Assembly: GCA_009823505.1 (NCBI GenBank)
Contig: VZQC01012403.1
Location: 1,925,698 to 1,989,697, forward strand
Reading direction: 5' to 3'
DNA from: Rhizomys pruinosus
Lineage: Eukaryota; Chordata; Mammalia; Rodentia; Spalacidae
Length of the DNA: 64,000 nucleotides
In this document: positions 11,266-21,321 of the stretch, piece by piece
How the letters are laid out: each line of letters starts with the position of its first letter
Position numbering within the stretch: position 1 is the first letter of the stretch
Made by a program: the position numbers and the translations under genes
The notes under the pieces: model-generated
The model's database searches: none
Seen by the model: the letters and a program-made list of their open reading frames with translations, nothing else
Told to the model about the DNA's origin: nothing

Positions 11266-11436
11266 CTTTGTTTTTAATACTGAATAATACAAAGCTCTAA
11301 CTTCAGTTTTTATTGCAATAACTAGATTTTCACCATTTTATGACAAATAATATTTCTCCAATTCTCATAAACTCTGATTTCTATTTTAACATGACTATTT
11401 CCTGTATTTTATTATGGTAAATTGTCACAAGTGACT
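11266..11436. other. Unassigned AT-rich DNA
   Basis: Short AT-rich spacer with nothing recognised. Confidence 0.4.
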
Positions 11437-11560
11437 TTTTGTTTGTTTATTCTTGGTGCTTGCTAGGCATCTCAGGCTGGCCTTGAACTCACAGTCTTCC
11501 TGCCTCAGCCTCCACAGTACTAGAATGACAGGCATGTACTGCCAACCCCAGTGTACAAAA
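11437..11560 (-). mobile_element. Proto-B1-type SINE
   Basis: Reverse 7SL-like: tctcaggctggccttgaactcacagtcttcctgcctcagcctcc, then gacaggcatgtactgcc. Confidence 0.6.
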
Positions 11561-11767
11561 TTTTATAAGCTAGAGAGAGAAAACATATTTTACTACTATT
11601 TATTTCATTAAGTCTGATGATAGTAAAAACCATCTAGGACTCTAAAAGCATTATGTACAAGCACTCAGTGCAGAGATGGGGGGTTACTCTCACCTTTTTA
11701 GAGCCACACTCTGGTCTTTGGCTCAGAGGCAGTAGTATCACCAAAAAAACTTGTTGAAATGCAGAAT

Positions 11768-11885
11768 CTGGGCAGGTAAGATGGGTTAGTAGTAGTTAAA
11801 GGCACTTGCCACCAAGGCCAATGACCAAGTTTGATCCCCAGGACACACATGGTAGAAGAAGGTAACTGACTTCCTATAACTTCTA
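11768..11885 (+). mobile_element. B3-type SINE fragment
   Basis: ctgggcaggtaagatgggttag...aaaggcacttgccaccaaggcc...gtttgatccccagg is the tRNA-like head of a B3/RSINE element; the tail is degraded. Confidence 0.6.
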
Positions 11886-12210
11886 TGTGATTTTTTTAAA
11901 TTATTTTTTAAAGAAATGCATGCTCTCCAGCTCCAATCTGGACCTGTATTTCACAAATGTTCACAGTGATCTATATGTACCCTGTGTTTGGGAAACACAG
12001 TCTAGACCAGTGTGTGTCATGGGATGAAAGAGTTGAATTTAGAGTAGCATGGAAGTCTACTTAGCCAGACTCAGGAGTTAAAAGGGAAAACAGTGGCCAA
12101 GCCAGATGGGCATTGGCATTTTATCTAGGTATTTCAGGTGCCCTCACTTTTTATTGCCTGACATGCCAATGTCCTTATCACTCCCCAGCACAGAGTTATG
12201 AGAGTCAAGT
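11886..12210. other. Unassigned DNA flanking the class II provirus
   Basis: No recognised element before the LTR boundary at 12211. I could not see a clean six-base target duplication for the provirus. Confidence 0.35.
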
Positions 12211-12361
12211 TGCACTGCCATCCAGCAGCACGGATCATCAGAGGTGGAGTGGGAATTGATCACGCGTTTGTTTGTTGCAGATTCTTTTTATGGTACCATT
12301 TCCTTCTACTTCTACTACTACTAACAACTCACGACAGCAGCCTAGAAACCAAGACACTTTA

Positions 12362-12530
12362 TCTGAGCCTTTTTTTTTTTTTTTTTGGTCTTTTCGAGAC
12401 AGGGTCTCCCTGTAACCCCCAGCTGTCCTGGATCTCTCTCGTAGACCAGGCTGGCTTGAACTCACAAGGATCCACCTGCCTCTGCCTCCCAAGTGCTAGG
12501 ATTAAAGGGTGTGTTGCCACCACCCAGCGA
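12362..12530 (-). mobile_element. B1 SINE inside 3' LTR
   Basis: Reverse B1 with poly-T, ggtcttttcgagacaggg and aggattaaagggtgtg. It is absent from the sister LTR at 17427-17790, so it landed after proviral integration. Confidence 0.9.
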
Positions 12531-12655
12531 AACCAAACTTTTTATAACAGTATGGGCCAATCAGCAGAAATTATGCTCCATAGATACCATTCCTATCTAC
12601 ATGCTCTGTTCATAGCTTGAAAGAGTAACATAGCCTATCATGTTAAAAGTTACTG

Positions 12656-13440
12656 CCTAGACGGTTAAGACGCCGACCGCTCTTACAGAGACCCGGGTTC
12701 GATCCCCGCACCCACATGCTGGCCGAGAAGCCGTCTGAAACCCCAATTCCAGCAGAACTCCAGTTCCAGGGGAAATCGAGCACCCTCTTCTCTGACCTCT
12801 CGAGGCATTGCACGGACACGGGTGCACAGACCTGCATGCAGACAGTACCTTAATACACATACAGATCATGCAACTGCCATAAATGTCCTGCCATCTTCAG
12901 GTTCTTTTTTTTTCATTTTTAGCTATAAGTGATTAATCCATGAGTATACAAGCATTCCTCTGCAAAACCAATCTGCAGGCTGTTTGTGCCCAAACCCCCA
13001 CAGCCCCACAACGTGGGGGTGCAGGTTGTTTGTTCAATAAAGTTGATCAAATGAGTGTCCAGACTACATCGCGTGTAGTTTCACATTCACCCAATCAGCA
13101 GCCTTTACATTCTACCCACACCCCTCTTCCGCAGACTTCGTCCCCTTTTAGGCTTAGAAAAGGTGGCACCGGTGGAGGAGGAGTAAAACAGTCCACTCTC
13201 TCTGGAGCTGTTGAATTGGACTCTGGTCAATTCTGGCTGTTTCCTTTCATGGGCTGACATGCCGGAAGCATGCTCTGAGAGGGGTGTGGGGGGGAGGAAA
13301 AGGGAAATATGCCTGATCTGAATTGGAAAATGATGTATGAAATGCACAAAGCATCAATAAAAATTAAATTAAAAAAAATAAAAAAATAAAAACTGCAAAA
13401 AAAAATACACATACAGAAATAAATAAAAAATTTAAAAAAA
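12656..13440 (+). mobile_element. B2 SINE split by an L1 end, inside 3' LTR
   Basis: The B2 head is at 12656-12864 (gacggttaagacgccgaccgctc, gggttcgatcccc) and its A-rich tail resumes at 13404-13437. The flanking repeat aaagttactg (12648-12657 and about 13441-13450) is the LTR target duplication. Several single-base indels relative to sister B2 copies suggest age or sequence error. Confidence 0.8.
12865..13403 (+). mobile_element. 5'-truncated L1 3' end inserted in a B2 tail
   Basis: The 539-bp insert ends in an A-rich tail and contains the L1 3' terminal motif shared with other L1s here (ggggaggaaaagggaaat...gaattggaaaatgatgtatga). It is flanked by a perfect 13-bp duplication aatacacatacag at 12852-12864 and 13404-13416, i.e. 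B2 tail sequence. Confidence 0.8.
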
Positions 13441-13547
13441 AAAGTTACTGAAGCATGCACACTGTGTTCTTCAGCCATGCCTTTTGGCTACAAACCAAGC
13501 ACCATTTCTCTTTAGCCTGCCACTTCAGGCATTCTTTGACTCCCACA

Positions 13548-13560
13548 GTTCCCCCTTTTT
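13548..13560 (-). promoter_or_regulatory. Polypurine tract of class II provirus
   Basis: On the minus strand a run aaaaagggggaac lies directly before the TGTGGGAG start of the 3' LTR, the expected place for plus-strand DNA priming. Confidence 0.65.
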
Positions 13561-14208
13561 GTTTTAAGTAGGGGAGTGAGCCGTGGGGCTACCACACACT
13601 CAAGATAGACCGTGCCTGTCTTAGGTGTCTCTACATCTCAGGACAGTCTTACTTGTCATCAGAGTCCTGACTCTAAGTGTCAGGGTCCTGTCTTAGGTTG
13701 ATCAGTCTAGGATGTGGACTTACCGGTCTTTGACTACCAGCCATCTAGCTGGGTGAGTCATACTTCAGCGCTTCCTCCATTCTCTAGAGCAGTAAAGCTA
13801 AACTGTAAGAGTAACCAGTCTATAGTTTTTTTCAATCTCAGTATAGCCCATAGATGATTAGTCCATTGTTTTAGGCCACTGATGGGTACTTAGACTACTA
13901 GGATAGAGATTACAGTATCTAAGAAACCAGGTAATACACAAGATTTTGAGATACAGTCTCTAAGGAACCAAGAAATACATAAAGTCGTGGGATTCAATCT
14001 CTAAGAAACCTTTCAGCAATATTTGGTATTAATCATTTTTTCTTGGCAACAGAGCATGCCTAAGAGCTACTTCCTTATCTCAGAGAACATCTTGCAGGTA
14101 AACATAGAAAAAAACAGTGCAGGAGGTATGCCTCCTGCCATGCTTGGTTTGCCAAGCATTCTGTTTCTCATAGCTACACCCAAAGTGACTTCAGATAGAG
14201 CCTGCACC
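13561..14208 (-). other. Proviral region between env and 3' LTR, with 41-bp repeats
   Basis: About 650 bases with no significant ORF. At 13912-14013 three related units start with acagtatctaagaaacc, acagtctctaaggaacc and tcaatctctaagaaacc, spaced 41 bases. No accessory gene is apparent. Confidence 0.5.
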
Positions 14209-14922
14209 TTAAGCCATGTCTGTGCTTCCACAAGTTTCTCCTTTTTTAGTTTTTAATGTAAGAAGTTTCATCCAGATCAAATTTATATTTTCTTGATTTG
14301 GCTTAATACAACAAAGATAGAACAATCCGAACAGACTAATTACAATGGCTAGAACTCCAAACATGCCTCCAGCAGTATGAGTTATATGTTGTAACATTCC
14401 TTTTGGATCCAATCCTGTAAGTTTATCAGCAAATATTTGTGCAACAGTAGCAGCATCCTCATTAAACATACTTTTAGCAAAAGTATCCTCAATTTCTCCT
14501 CTAAGTTTCATAATTTTTGCCTTCATTGATGTATTTCCATGTAAATAAGCTTGAAACGCCTTCCATTCTATAATAGTTTCATTGTATTGTAACTCAGTAA
14601 TACAGAAAGTAGTTGAGTTCCAATCACATCTAAGATGCAATTGTTCTTGCAACGACAACATTTTCTTTCCTAACCATCATACCATTTGCTTTAATACATC
14701 TATTTCAGTTTGTAAACGTGAATCAATTTCAACTTGATGGGACCACATAGTATAAGAATCTTGATGCCATTGTTCTACAAAATGTTTAGTTTGAATAGCA
14801 GTATGTAAAGCAATACCAGATACAGCAGCAGTTGTAGTAACCATGATAAGGCTCAAAATTACAGCAACAACAATTCCTATCATATGCTTAATACAATTTA
14901 AAACCTTCTTTAAAAATTCCAA
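14209..14922 (-). pseudogene. Class II env transmembrane-subunit relic
   Basis: The minus-strand frame 14922-14677 carries a hydrophobic N-terminal stretch and a heptad-like helix. An in-frame TGA (about 14674-14676) separates it from 14661-14209, which contains a cysteine-bearing N-glycosylated loop (CDWNSTTFC) and a membrane anchor (VLAIVISLFGLFYLCC) followed by a short cytoplasmic tail. In this virus group the subunit mediates membrane fusion; this copy is broken by the stop and by SINEs immediately upstream. Confidence 0.8.
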
Positions 14923-14925
14923 GAT

Positions 14926-15188
14926 GGGCTGGAGAGATGGCCTAGCGGTTAAGAGCGCCGACCGCTCTTACAGAGGACCCGGGTTCGATCCCCAGCACCC
15001 ACATGGCGGCTGAGAACCGTCTGTAACTCCAATTCCAGGAGAACTCCAGCTCCAGGGGAATCCGAGACCCTCTTCTGACCTCCGCGGCATTGCACGACAC
15101 GGGTGCACAGACTTGCATGCAGACAGTACATTCATACACATACAGAAATTAATAAAAAAAGTTTAAAAAAAATAAATAAATAAATAAA
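14926..15188 (+). mobile_element. Young B2 SINE inside env
   Basis: Full-length GC-rich B2 with A box agcggttaagagcgcc and B box gggttcgatcccc, the long-variant internal duplication, and an aataaataaa tail. Target duplication taaaaattccaagat lies at 14911-14925 and again at about 15189-15203. Confidence 0.95.
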
Positions 15189-15203
15189 TAAAAATTCCAA
15201 GAT

Positions 15204-15360
15204 TGCCAGGTGTGGTGGCACACGCCTTTAATCCTAGCACTTGGGAGGCAGAGGCAGGCGGATCTTTGTGAGTTCAAGGCCAGCCTGGTCTACAGAGCGA
15301 GTTCCAGGACAGCTGGGACTACAGGGAGATCCTATCTGGAAAAGACCAAAAAAAAAAAAC
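15204..15360 (+). mobile_element. B1 SINE inside env
   Basis: Forward B1 from tgccaggtgtggtggcacac to aaaagaccaaaaaaaaaaaac. It shares the same env target (aaattccaagat / aaattccaaaat), so the B1 and the adjacent B2 landed in the same few bases. Confidence 0.93.
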
Positions 15361-16182
15361 AAATTCCAAAATTACAGGATCTAAAGGATCGTGAGCCCAA
15401 GGCCTACCAATATTTATAGGCTTCCAAATGTGAGTTTTTTGTTGTAAAATCATTAAAGATTTCTTACCATTTAGACTAACAGAGTTATTAATACAAGAGA
15501 AAAGTCTACATTCAATGCAGGAAATATTAGACGAAAAACTGAAAGTTCCTATAAGAATTACATAAGGTAAAGGTACACAAGCAGTAATATTAGTGCTACT
15601 AAATTTTGTAAATGTATAGATGGCAGCTGACTGAGAAGTCCCAGAAAAACTTCCATTAAACATTTGTATTGGCTTGATAGCGGCAGCCAATTTCCACAGA
15701 TGAGTCTGCACCGCAGTAGGAGATGTCAAAATGGCTAATTGATTGTCTGGAATACCGCCATCACCCCAAGCCATTAATTGCTCAGCAGAGATGGTGTCCC
15801 TTTGTTTCAGGTCCTTAGTCATTCTGGTGGTTTTAAGCAAATCACAAGTAAAAGTATTCCATTCTGAACAAGTTTTAACAAAGAGCCCATATGGTCCCCA
15901 ATTGACCCATCGGTTTTTAACAATTTTTCCAAATTTACCTAAGCATTCAGACCATATGAATGGCTTATATTTTAATCCAATATAAGTAAAATCAGGGCAA
16001 TTTGGCAATGACAATTCTATTTCTGTAATAACATTATCCCATGTCTGATTTACAGACCATGCAGAAAGTCGCTGTAAGCGTGTCCGGCTTCCGGTTATAT
16101 TTACTCCTGGCAATAACCAATGTTGGTATGCCAAAGGCAAGCAAAATTCACCAGAGCCTAAACAAATGGGAATCTTTTCCAT
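15361..16182 (-). pseudogene. Class II env surface-subunit relic
   Basis: A long minus-strand frame, cysteine- and tryptophan-rich with several N-x-S/T sites (NGSFSG, NISC), resembles the receptor-binding surface subunit of betaretrovirus-like envelopes. The frame is open to 15361, where the B1/B2 insertions cut it. A frameshift near 16230 separates it from its leader part. Confidence 0.75.
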
Positions 16183-16234
16183 GGTATGAATAAAATTATA
16201 TTTAGTGCCATCATTAATGTTAAAAGAAGTAAGA

Positions 16235-16610
16235 TCATTCCATAGTGGAGAAAAAAATCTTTGGAGTAGTATAAACTAGTAAATCCATATCCCCCCAATA
16301 CATAGGTTCTAACATAGGAGAATTAGGAATATAAACCCAATAACTTACATTTATTGCTTGGCCAAAAGAAATAGCAGTAAGTAAAACACACATGGCTAAA
16401 AACAAATTCTCAGCAGTAAAGGGTTTCCCTGTTTGTACAAGACCTTGTCTCTGCACTGCAAGGGATGTTTACAAGTTTTCTAGATGGGTTAGCAGCTAGG
16501 ATCTGCATTGTCGTCATCCCTGGCTCATCCTGATTGTCTATCGGTGGGCTAATCTGTCTAATCAGCCATTCCAGAATCCACCGCGGCACATCTTCATCCT
16601 GAGAAAACAC
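16235..16610 (-). pseudogene. Class II env leader and N-terminal part
   Basis: Two overlapping minus-strand frames (16610-16410 and 16456-16235). The second has a hydrophobic signal-like segment (FLAMCVLLTAISFGQA) followed by the start of the surface subunit (YWVYIPNSP). A frame change is needed to reach 16182. The first may be the cytoplasmic leader exon used by betaretroviral env and Rec-type products; that is an inference. Confidence 0.55.
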
Positions 16611-16832
16611 ACAAACACTGCCTTGGCCCCAGATTAGTTTCTTTAATTGCTTAATTGATTTGAAATCTAGTGGCTGGTGGTATCTTTGTTGATTTTGGTC
16701 CTCTATGACAGGCCATTCCCATTTCCTTTAGGAGTCACTGCTGACTTTAAATAGTCTCTTTATACAGGTGGTGACCTCATCGACGTCCCAGAGGGAGGCC
16801 AATGGCCTCCCTCTGTCTCGTTTTATCTCTCC
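16611..16832 (-). other. Deletion junction between gag and env
   Basis: About 220 bases without a clear frame. Here the remainder of gag and all of pro-pol are missing from the provirus. Confidence 0.5.
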
Positions 16833-17303
16833 TCATTGGGGGGGTGGAGGCGGAGGCTTCACTGGAAGTGGATCCTTTTCTGAACCTTGTTCTAACTCAT
16901 TCCCACTTAATTCTTCCCCCTCTGATTCCTCTCCATTTCTTTGGGATTTCAGCTCTCTTACTTCCTCCAGGGTTTCCTTCCCTTGGGAGATTTGAGTCTT
17001 AACCATAGGCTTGGAAGAGCTAAGGCATTCTATAATTAACTGCCACATTGGAAATGTTCCCTTGGGAAGTGGCTCTAAATCTTCTTGTCTTTCTAAGTCT
17101 TTTTTATGTTGTTCCCAATGAGGAACGTTTAAAAAACCCTCTTCCAGAAACCATGGACTCACCTTTAACATGGTTTCCACATAAGTTTTTGCTGTACTAT
17201 CTTTTATAGCAGTCCCATTGGACTTTAACAAAACTTTTATGACTCTAGTCATCTGATTTCTTGATATTTCTGAGCCCATTTTATTTATTTTCCAGCTCCC
17301 CAT
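16833..17303 (-). pseudogene. Class II gag N-terminal (matrix-like) fragment
   Basis: A 156-codon minus-strand frame starts about 105 bases inside the 5' LTR-primer-site region. It has a matrix-like helical start (a W-F motif near residues 50-53 and a second W near 94), an acidic Glu-rich linker, then a proline run (PPPPPP) where it ends. Gag would normally continue for several hundred residues, so it is truncated. It lacks the N-terminal glycine in position 2 context only partly: the start reads MGSWK, and a second in-frame ATG-Gly follows. Confidence 0.6.
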
Positions 17304-17406
17304 TTGTTTATTTCCCTGCTCCCTATAACACTTTGGCCAGAGCTTTTACCTGCAGGGTTCCTCAGTTCTTCCACTGGGCTGATGAAACTAAAAATGCTTC
17401 AGAGGG

Positions 17407-17424
17407 TCCCCATACAGGCCACCA
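17407..17424 (-). promoter_or_regulatory. Degraded primer-binding site of class II provirus
   Basis: Two bases after the LTR end the minus strand reads tggtggcctgtatgggga. By eye it resembles lysine-tRNA primer sites (tggcg...ggg) at only about 11 of 18 positions, so the tRNA assignment is weak. Confidence 0.4.
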
Positions 17425-17426
17425 GT

Positions 17427-17790
17427 TGCACTGTCCAGCAGCACAGATCATTGGAGGCAGACTGAGAATCAATCACACGTTTAATTGTTTGTTGCAGATT
17501 CTTTTTATGGTACCATTTCCTTCTACTTCTACTACTACCAACAACTCACAACAACAGCCTAGAAACCAAGAACTTTTATAACAGTAGTGGGCCAATCAGC
17601 AGATTATGCATCCATGGATACCATTCCCTATCTACCATTCTCTGTTCACGAGCTTGACAGAGTAGCATAGCCTATCATCTTAAAAGTTACTGAAGCATGC
17701 ACATTATGTTCTTCAGCCACTGCCTTTTGGCTACAGATCAAGTGCCATTTCTCCTTAGCCTGCCACTTCAGGCATTCTTTGACTCCCACA
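17427..17790 (-). repeat. 5' LTR of class II provirus
   Basis: A 364-bp LTR, minus strand TGTGGGAG...TGCA. It has an inverted CCAAT motif (plus strand gccaatcagcag, about 17591) and a TATAAAAG box (plus strand cttttata, 17573-17580). It is free of the SINEs that fill the sister LTR. Confidence 0.85.
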
Positions 17791-17929
17791 CAAATCTTGT
17801 AACTTTCACGGAGACATATCAAAAAAAAAGTGTTTCCCAGTGCTGCAGGGATCCTCCATGAGAGCACACCTCCACCGAGTAGTAAAGTCTGGATTTCTAA
17901 TCTAGTCACCAAAAGCACCACGATTTAAG
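17791..17929. other. Proviral flank, unassigned
   Basis: Short flank with no recognised element. Confidence 0.4.
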
Positions 17930-18310
17930 TTACTATATAAAGTAACAGGTTTCGTTATGGCATTTTCCTGTATATGGCCTTATACTCTGTTTTGCATCCT
18001 CCTTTCCCATCCCCTGCACCCCCACTCTTCTCACTGGTCTCCACCCCCCCAACAACTAGCTCCTGCTTCTGCTTTCACATCATAGGTGCTCCATTACCCT
18101 CCCTCTCCTCCCTCCCCACTAACACCTCCTCCTTTCTCATAGCTCCCTTTCTGTCTTCATGACCTACATGCATACACACAAATACACATATATTTACATC
18201 TAGATTGTACATATGAGGGCATGCAGAATTTGTCTTTCTGTAATGATTACTAATTCTATCCATTTTTTCAGAAAATGTCATTCATTTTTCTTTATGGCTA
18301 CCTCTGGCTC
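17930..18310 (-). mobile_element. LINE-1 ORF2 end / 3' UTR fragment
   Basis: A C-rich block (cccatcccctgcacccccac) followed by atgagggcatgcagaatttgtctttctg and tctatccattttttcag matches, in reverse, the L1 ORF2 C-terminus/3' UTR junction. Frames are broken. Confidence 0.6.
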
Positions 18311-19639
18311 TTCCAATCCTTTCCACTCCACTCTTCCACTATAATCCTTGAGCCTTGCTGGAAGGGAGGTGTGATGCAGACTTACCTTTTAGGGATAAGT
18401 ACTCCACAAGTCTCTTATTCTCTGCACTTGATAGAGTTTAAATAACATTCTATCAATGTAATCAAAGTCAAGAATAACAGTAGGTGACTGGAGAACAACA
18501 GTCCCACCAGGAAGGAGTGAAAGCTGAAGTAGATTTTAGTTATATAGTCATGACTCCTTGTATGGGCAAAAATAAAATATGAGAATCAGTGGGGAAAAAA
18601 TGAAGATGTCTACATCATCTAAAAATGAGTGGTTGGTTTTCATAGATATAACTGAATCAATATGGATAGCTAATATGTGATGTAATATCAGTTATTGTGT
18701 GACAAAACCTGACAATGTAAACTAGAGCCTGACAAACGCTAGGCAGTCATTCTATCACTGAGCTTCACCCCCAGCCCAGCATGTGTTTACTATCTCGAAG
18801 GCTCAAGAATATTAGCATGGTTTAGATGGGCCTCTTCTGCCTCAGGTTTTCTGACAAGGCTGTAGGTCAGGTTATTGATCAGTCTAAGATCTTACTAAAG
18901 GCTCCACAGGGAAAGCATCCACTTCAAGTTCAAGCAGCTGTTGGAATCTGAGGACAGTGCGTTTTCCTGGAGCCTCTTCCCACTGCAGTGCTGCAACTGT
19001 GCATCTTTCCACCATCTGTCCCCTAACTCTCTGCTCTTCAAAATGTGCATTGCTGATGGTACAATGCAGAGTTTCTGAGTCCCTATTTGTTCAGCTGTGG
19101 TTTCCACAGTCTGTTCTCAGTGCTCCAAAGAAGTGGGGAGCTCTCCAAAGCCAATTCCCCACAGACTCTAGGCTTTCTCTACTGATTCCTAAGTTCCCTA
19201 TTTTGCTTATCTGCAATGTTCACTATATGATGCCACATTACAGCAGTGCTTAAAGATAGCCTGACTCACAGTATGAATTTCACCCAAGTGGTCCCAAACT
19301 GCTGGAAACCTGTTTTTCAGATTTCTCTGAGAACTGTCTCTCAAACAAAAGCTCACTCATTCTTTTATCTATCCAGCATGAACTGGGGAATCAAAAGGTG
19401 GAGGAGTTTGTTTTATCAGAAGATTATGTCCCTTCTTCTGAGCTCTTCTAGCCTTGCATACAACCACAGATGTTATCAGTTTAATCCCTGTTATTTACAA
19501 CACAAATATGGTCATCTTCATTGCTTCAAATGAGCATCCACGCGCACGTGTGGATGCAGGTGTCTGTGCATCCGTGTGTATATGTGAAGGTCAAACATTG
19601 GCAGTGAGTGCCCTTCTTAATCACTTTCTTCCTTGTTTA
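18311..19639. other. Mostly unassigned intergenic DNA
   Basis: No convincing gene. About 18722-18780 is a reverse ID-type fragment (gctaggcagtcattctatcactgagcttcacccccagccc). Overlapping ORFs of 70-98 codons on both strands between 18895 and 19533 have no motif I recognise. Confidence 0.4.
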
Positions 19640-19792
19640 GGGGTTTTGTGGTTTTATTGTTCTTTTGTAGCTCTGGCTGGTCTAGAATTAACTATGTAGC
19701 CAAGGCTATATTCAAACACTCAGAGATCTGCCTGCCTCTACCTTCCAATGACTGGGATTAAAGGAATGTGACCTTCCACCCCCCATACCTGT
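19640..19792 (-). mobile_element. Diverged B1 SINE
   Basis: Reverse B1: ctggctggtctagaattaactatgtagcc, cagagatctgcctgcctctacc, gggattaaaggaatgtg. Confidence 0.7.
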
Positions 19793-19797
19793 ATTCA

Positions 19798-20015
19798 CCT
19801 TATTTTTTGACAGAGTCTCATGCTGAACCTAGAACTCATCAATCAGAACAGCTGACTGGCCAATGAGCTCTGGGGATTTGCCTGTTTCTGTCTCCCTGGT
19901 GTTGGGGTTACAGGTGTGCACCATGCCTGACTCTATGTGACTGCTGAGGATCTGAACTCATTTTAATGCTTACATGGCAAGCACTTTACTAACTGAGCTA
20001 TTTCCTCAACCTATT
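19798..20015 (-). mobile_element. RSINE1/B4-type composite SINE
   Basis: A reverse B1-like half (gacagagtctcatgctgaacc, ggggttacaggtgtgcacc) is joined to a reverse tRNA/ID-like half (gatctgaactcattttaatgc, ggcaagcactttactaactgagc), the structure of B4/RSINE elements. Confidence 0.65.
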
Positions 20016-20114
20016 TTTTTTAAATCTTTATAAGCACTAAAACCTCAAAGTTCTTGGTATATTTCATATATCCTAAAACTTTTAACCATTTATAAAATAC
20101 AAAAAAAAAAAACA

Positions 20115-20265
20115 TGCCGGGCGTGGTGGTGCACGCCTTTAATCTTAGCACTTGGGAGGCAGAGGCAAGTGGATCTTTGTGAGTTCAAGGCCAGCCTGGT
20201 CTACAGAGTGAGTTCCAGGACAGCTGGAGCTACAGGGAGACCCTGTCTTGAAAAGACCAAAAAAA
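20115..20265 (+). mobile_element. B1 SINE
   Basis: Forward, well preserved B1 from gccgggcgtggtggtgcacg to gtcttgaaaagacc and an A-run. Confidence 0.95.
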
Positions 20266-20289
20266 AAAATACAAAAAAACACTTCTTGG

Positions 20290-21115
20290 GTTGCTAGTTG
20301 TACAAAAAAATTAGTGGCAAGCCAACTCCATCACGCCAGTGAGCAGAACTGATAAGGGCAAGCATGGAAAGTGCTTGTGGCTAATCAGTAAGGAAAAGGG
20401 CCAAAAAAAGTGTGGTGTGTGTAGCATTTGCTAAGAACATCAACGTCAGAGTGGTCCTTACCACTTAACCTGAGGCTCAGAATTCTGAGTGTCATCTCTT
20501 CCCTGACCACAGATAGGTCTGCAAAAAGACAGCAATTAAATAGGGAAGAGGGATTTCTCTGGCACCAATTTAGAGAAGTCAGACATAGTCTATGGACAAG
20601 CCAAACTAAGCCACTGATAAGAGCAGAAGGAATAAAGCCTAGGGCAGAGACCCCAAAGTAGTAATGGGCAGTTTCTCTCCCAGCTGAGAAAATTCCAGAA
20701 CTATCTAATCCAAAGATGCCTCTGGCTACACCATAGCCAGAGGCTGAGGATGCCAGTAAGGGGTCTGGTTTTTTCTCATCATATCCAACTTCTGAGAATG
20801 TGACCAGGACCTCGAGGGACACCTGGAATGAGGACTGGACTGACCAGCTCATCTCCCTCTTCCCTCCTCCCCCAACTAAATCCTTATTAACTCCTAGGAA
20901 TGAGACTCAGTGGAATCCCATTCCCAGGAACCCTTCCCGTTTTACGGGGGTTCTGCTTTCTCTACGCTAAGCTCACTATAATAAAATACTCCTTTCTAAA
21001 ACTCACCTTCTGTGGTCTGTGAATTTAAGAACCTGAAAGTGTCTGGCTTGAGGTGGTGTTGGTGGCTGTTTTGTTTCCAGGACCCTAGCCTTTCTCGGCT
21101 CTGTCACTCTCAAAG
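20290..21115 (+). mobile_element. Candidate solo LTR (unassigned family)
   Basis: Near 20978 a ctataataaaatactcctttctaaaactcacc stretch looks like the R/U5 region with a poly(A) signal of a retroviral LTR, preceded by CCAAT-poor, AT/GC-mixed U3-like sequence. I could not define ends or a target duplication. A 155-codon minus-strand ORF (20385-20852) crosses it, with no recognised motif. Could equally be unique sequence. Confidence 0.3.
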
Positions 21116-21321
21116 ACACCCCAATATTCCTGTATCACCAAGATGGCTGACAATTACCGGACTCAATGCACAACACATGTGGATACAAGAACAATGTGTA
21201 TGGGTATATGGAGAAAAGGGAAAATGCTAGTATTCCTGTTCACATCCTAGTCTGTTCTTGTGTTTTGTTGCTTCTACTATTCTAGGAAGTGTGAGTTCAG
21301 CATGAAATGTCCTGCTTTTAG
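21116..21321. other. Unassigned spacer
   Basis: Nothing recognised. Confidence 0.35.

Larger units (their letters stand above)
12211..13547 (-). repeat. 3' LTR of class II provirus, interrupted
   Basis: Matches the 5' LTR along its length (ttctttttatggtaccatttcc, ccaatcagcag, cttcaggcattctttgactccc), but is expanded by a B1 (about 12362-12530) and by a B2 that itself holds an L1 end (about 12658-13440). On the minus strand it starts TGTGGGAG and ends TGCA. Confidence 0.85.
12211..17790 (-). mobile_element. Defective class II (betaretrovirus-like) endogenous provirus
   Basis: Two related LTRs (12211-13547 and 17427-17790) flank minus-strand gag matrix-like and env-like frames. Read on the minus strand the order is 5' LTR, degraded primer site, gag start, env, polypurine tract, 3' LTR. 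The rest of gag and all of pro and pol are absent, so a large internal deletion joins gag to the env leader. Stops, one frameshift, two SINEs inside env and a B1 plus a B2/L1 stack inside the 3' LTR make it inactive. Assignment to the ERVK/class II group rests on the env and matrix character and the LTR termini. Confidence 0.85.

Noticed and set aside
14941..15000. tRNA-like pol III A and B boxes in B2 copies (tRNA gene candidates)
   Set aside because: The boxes belong to B2 SINE heads followed by B2 bodies and A-rich tails; no cloverleaf tRNA gene was seen.
20385..20852. 155-codon minus-strand ORF as a host gene
   Set aside because: No known motif, no start context or splice signals, and it lies in a possible LTR; kept only as a finding.
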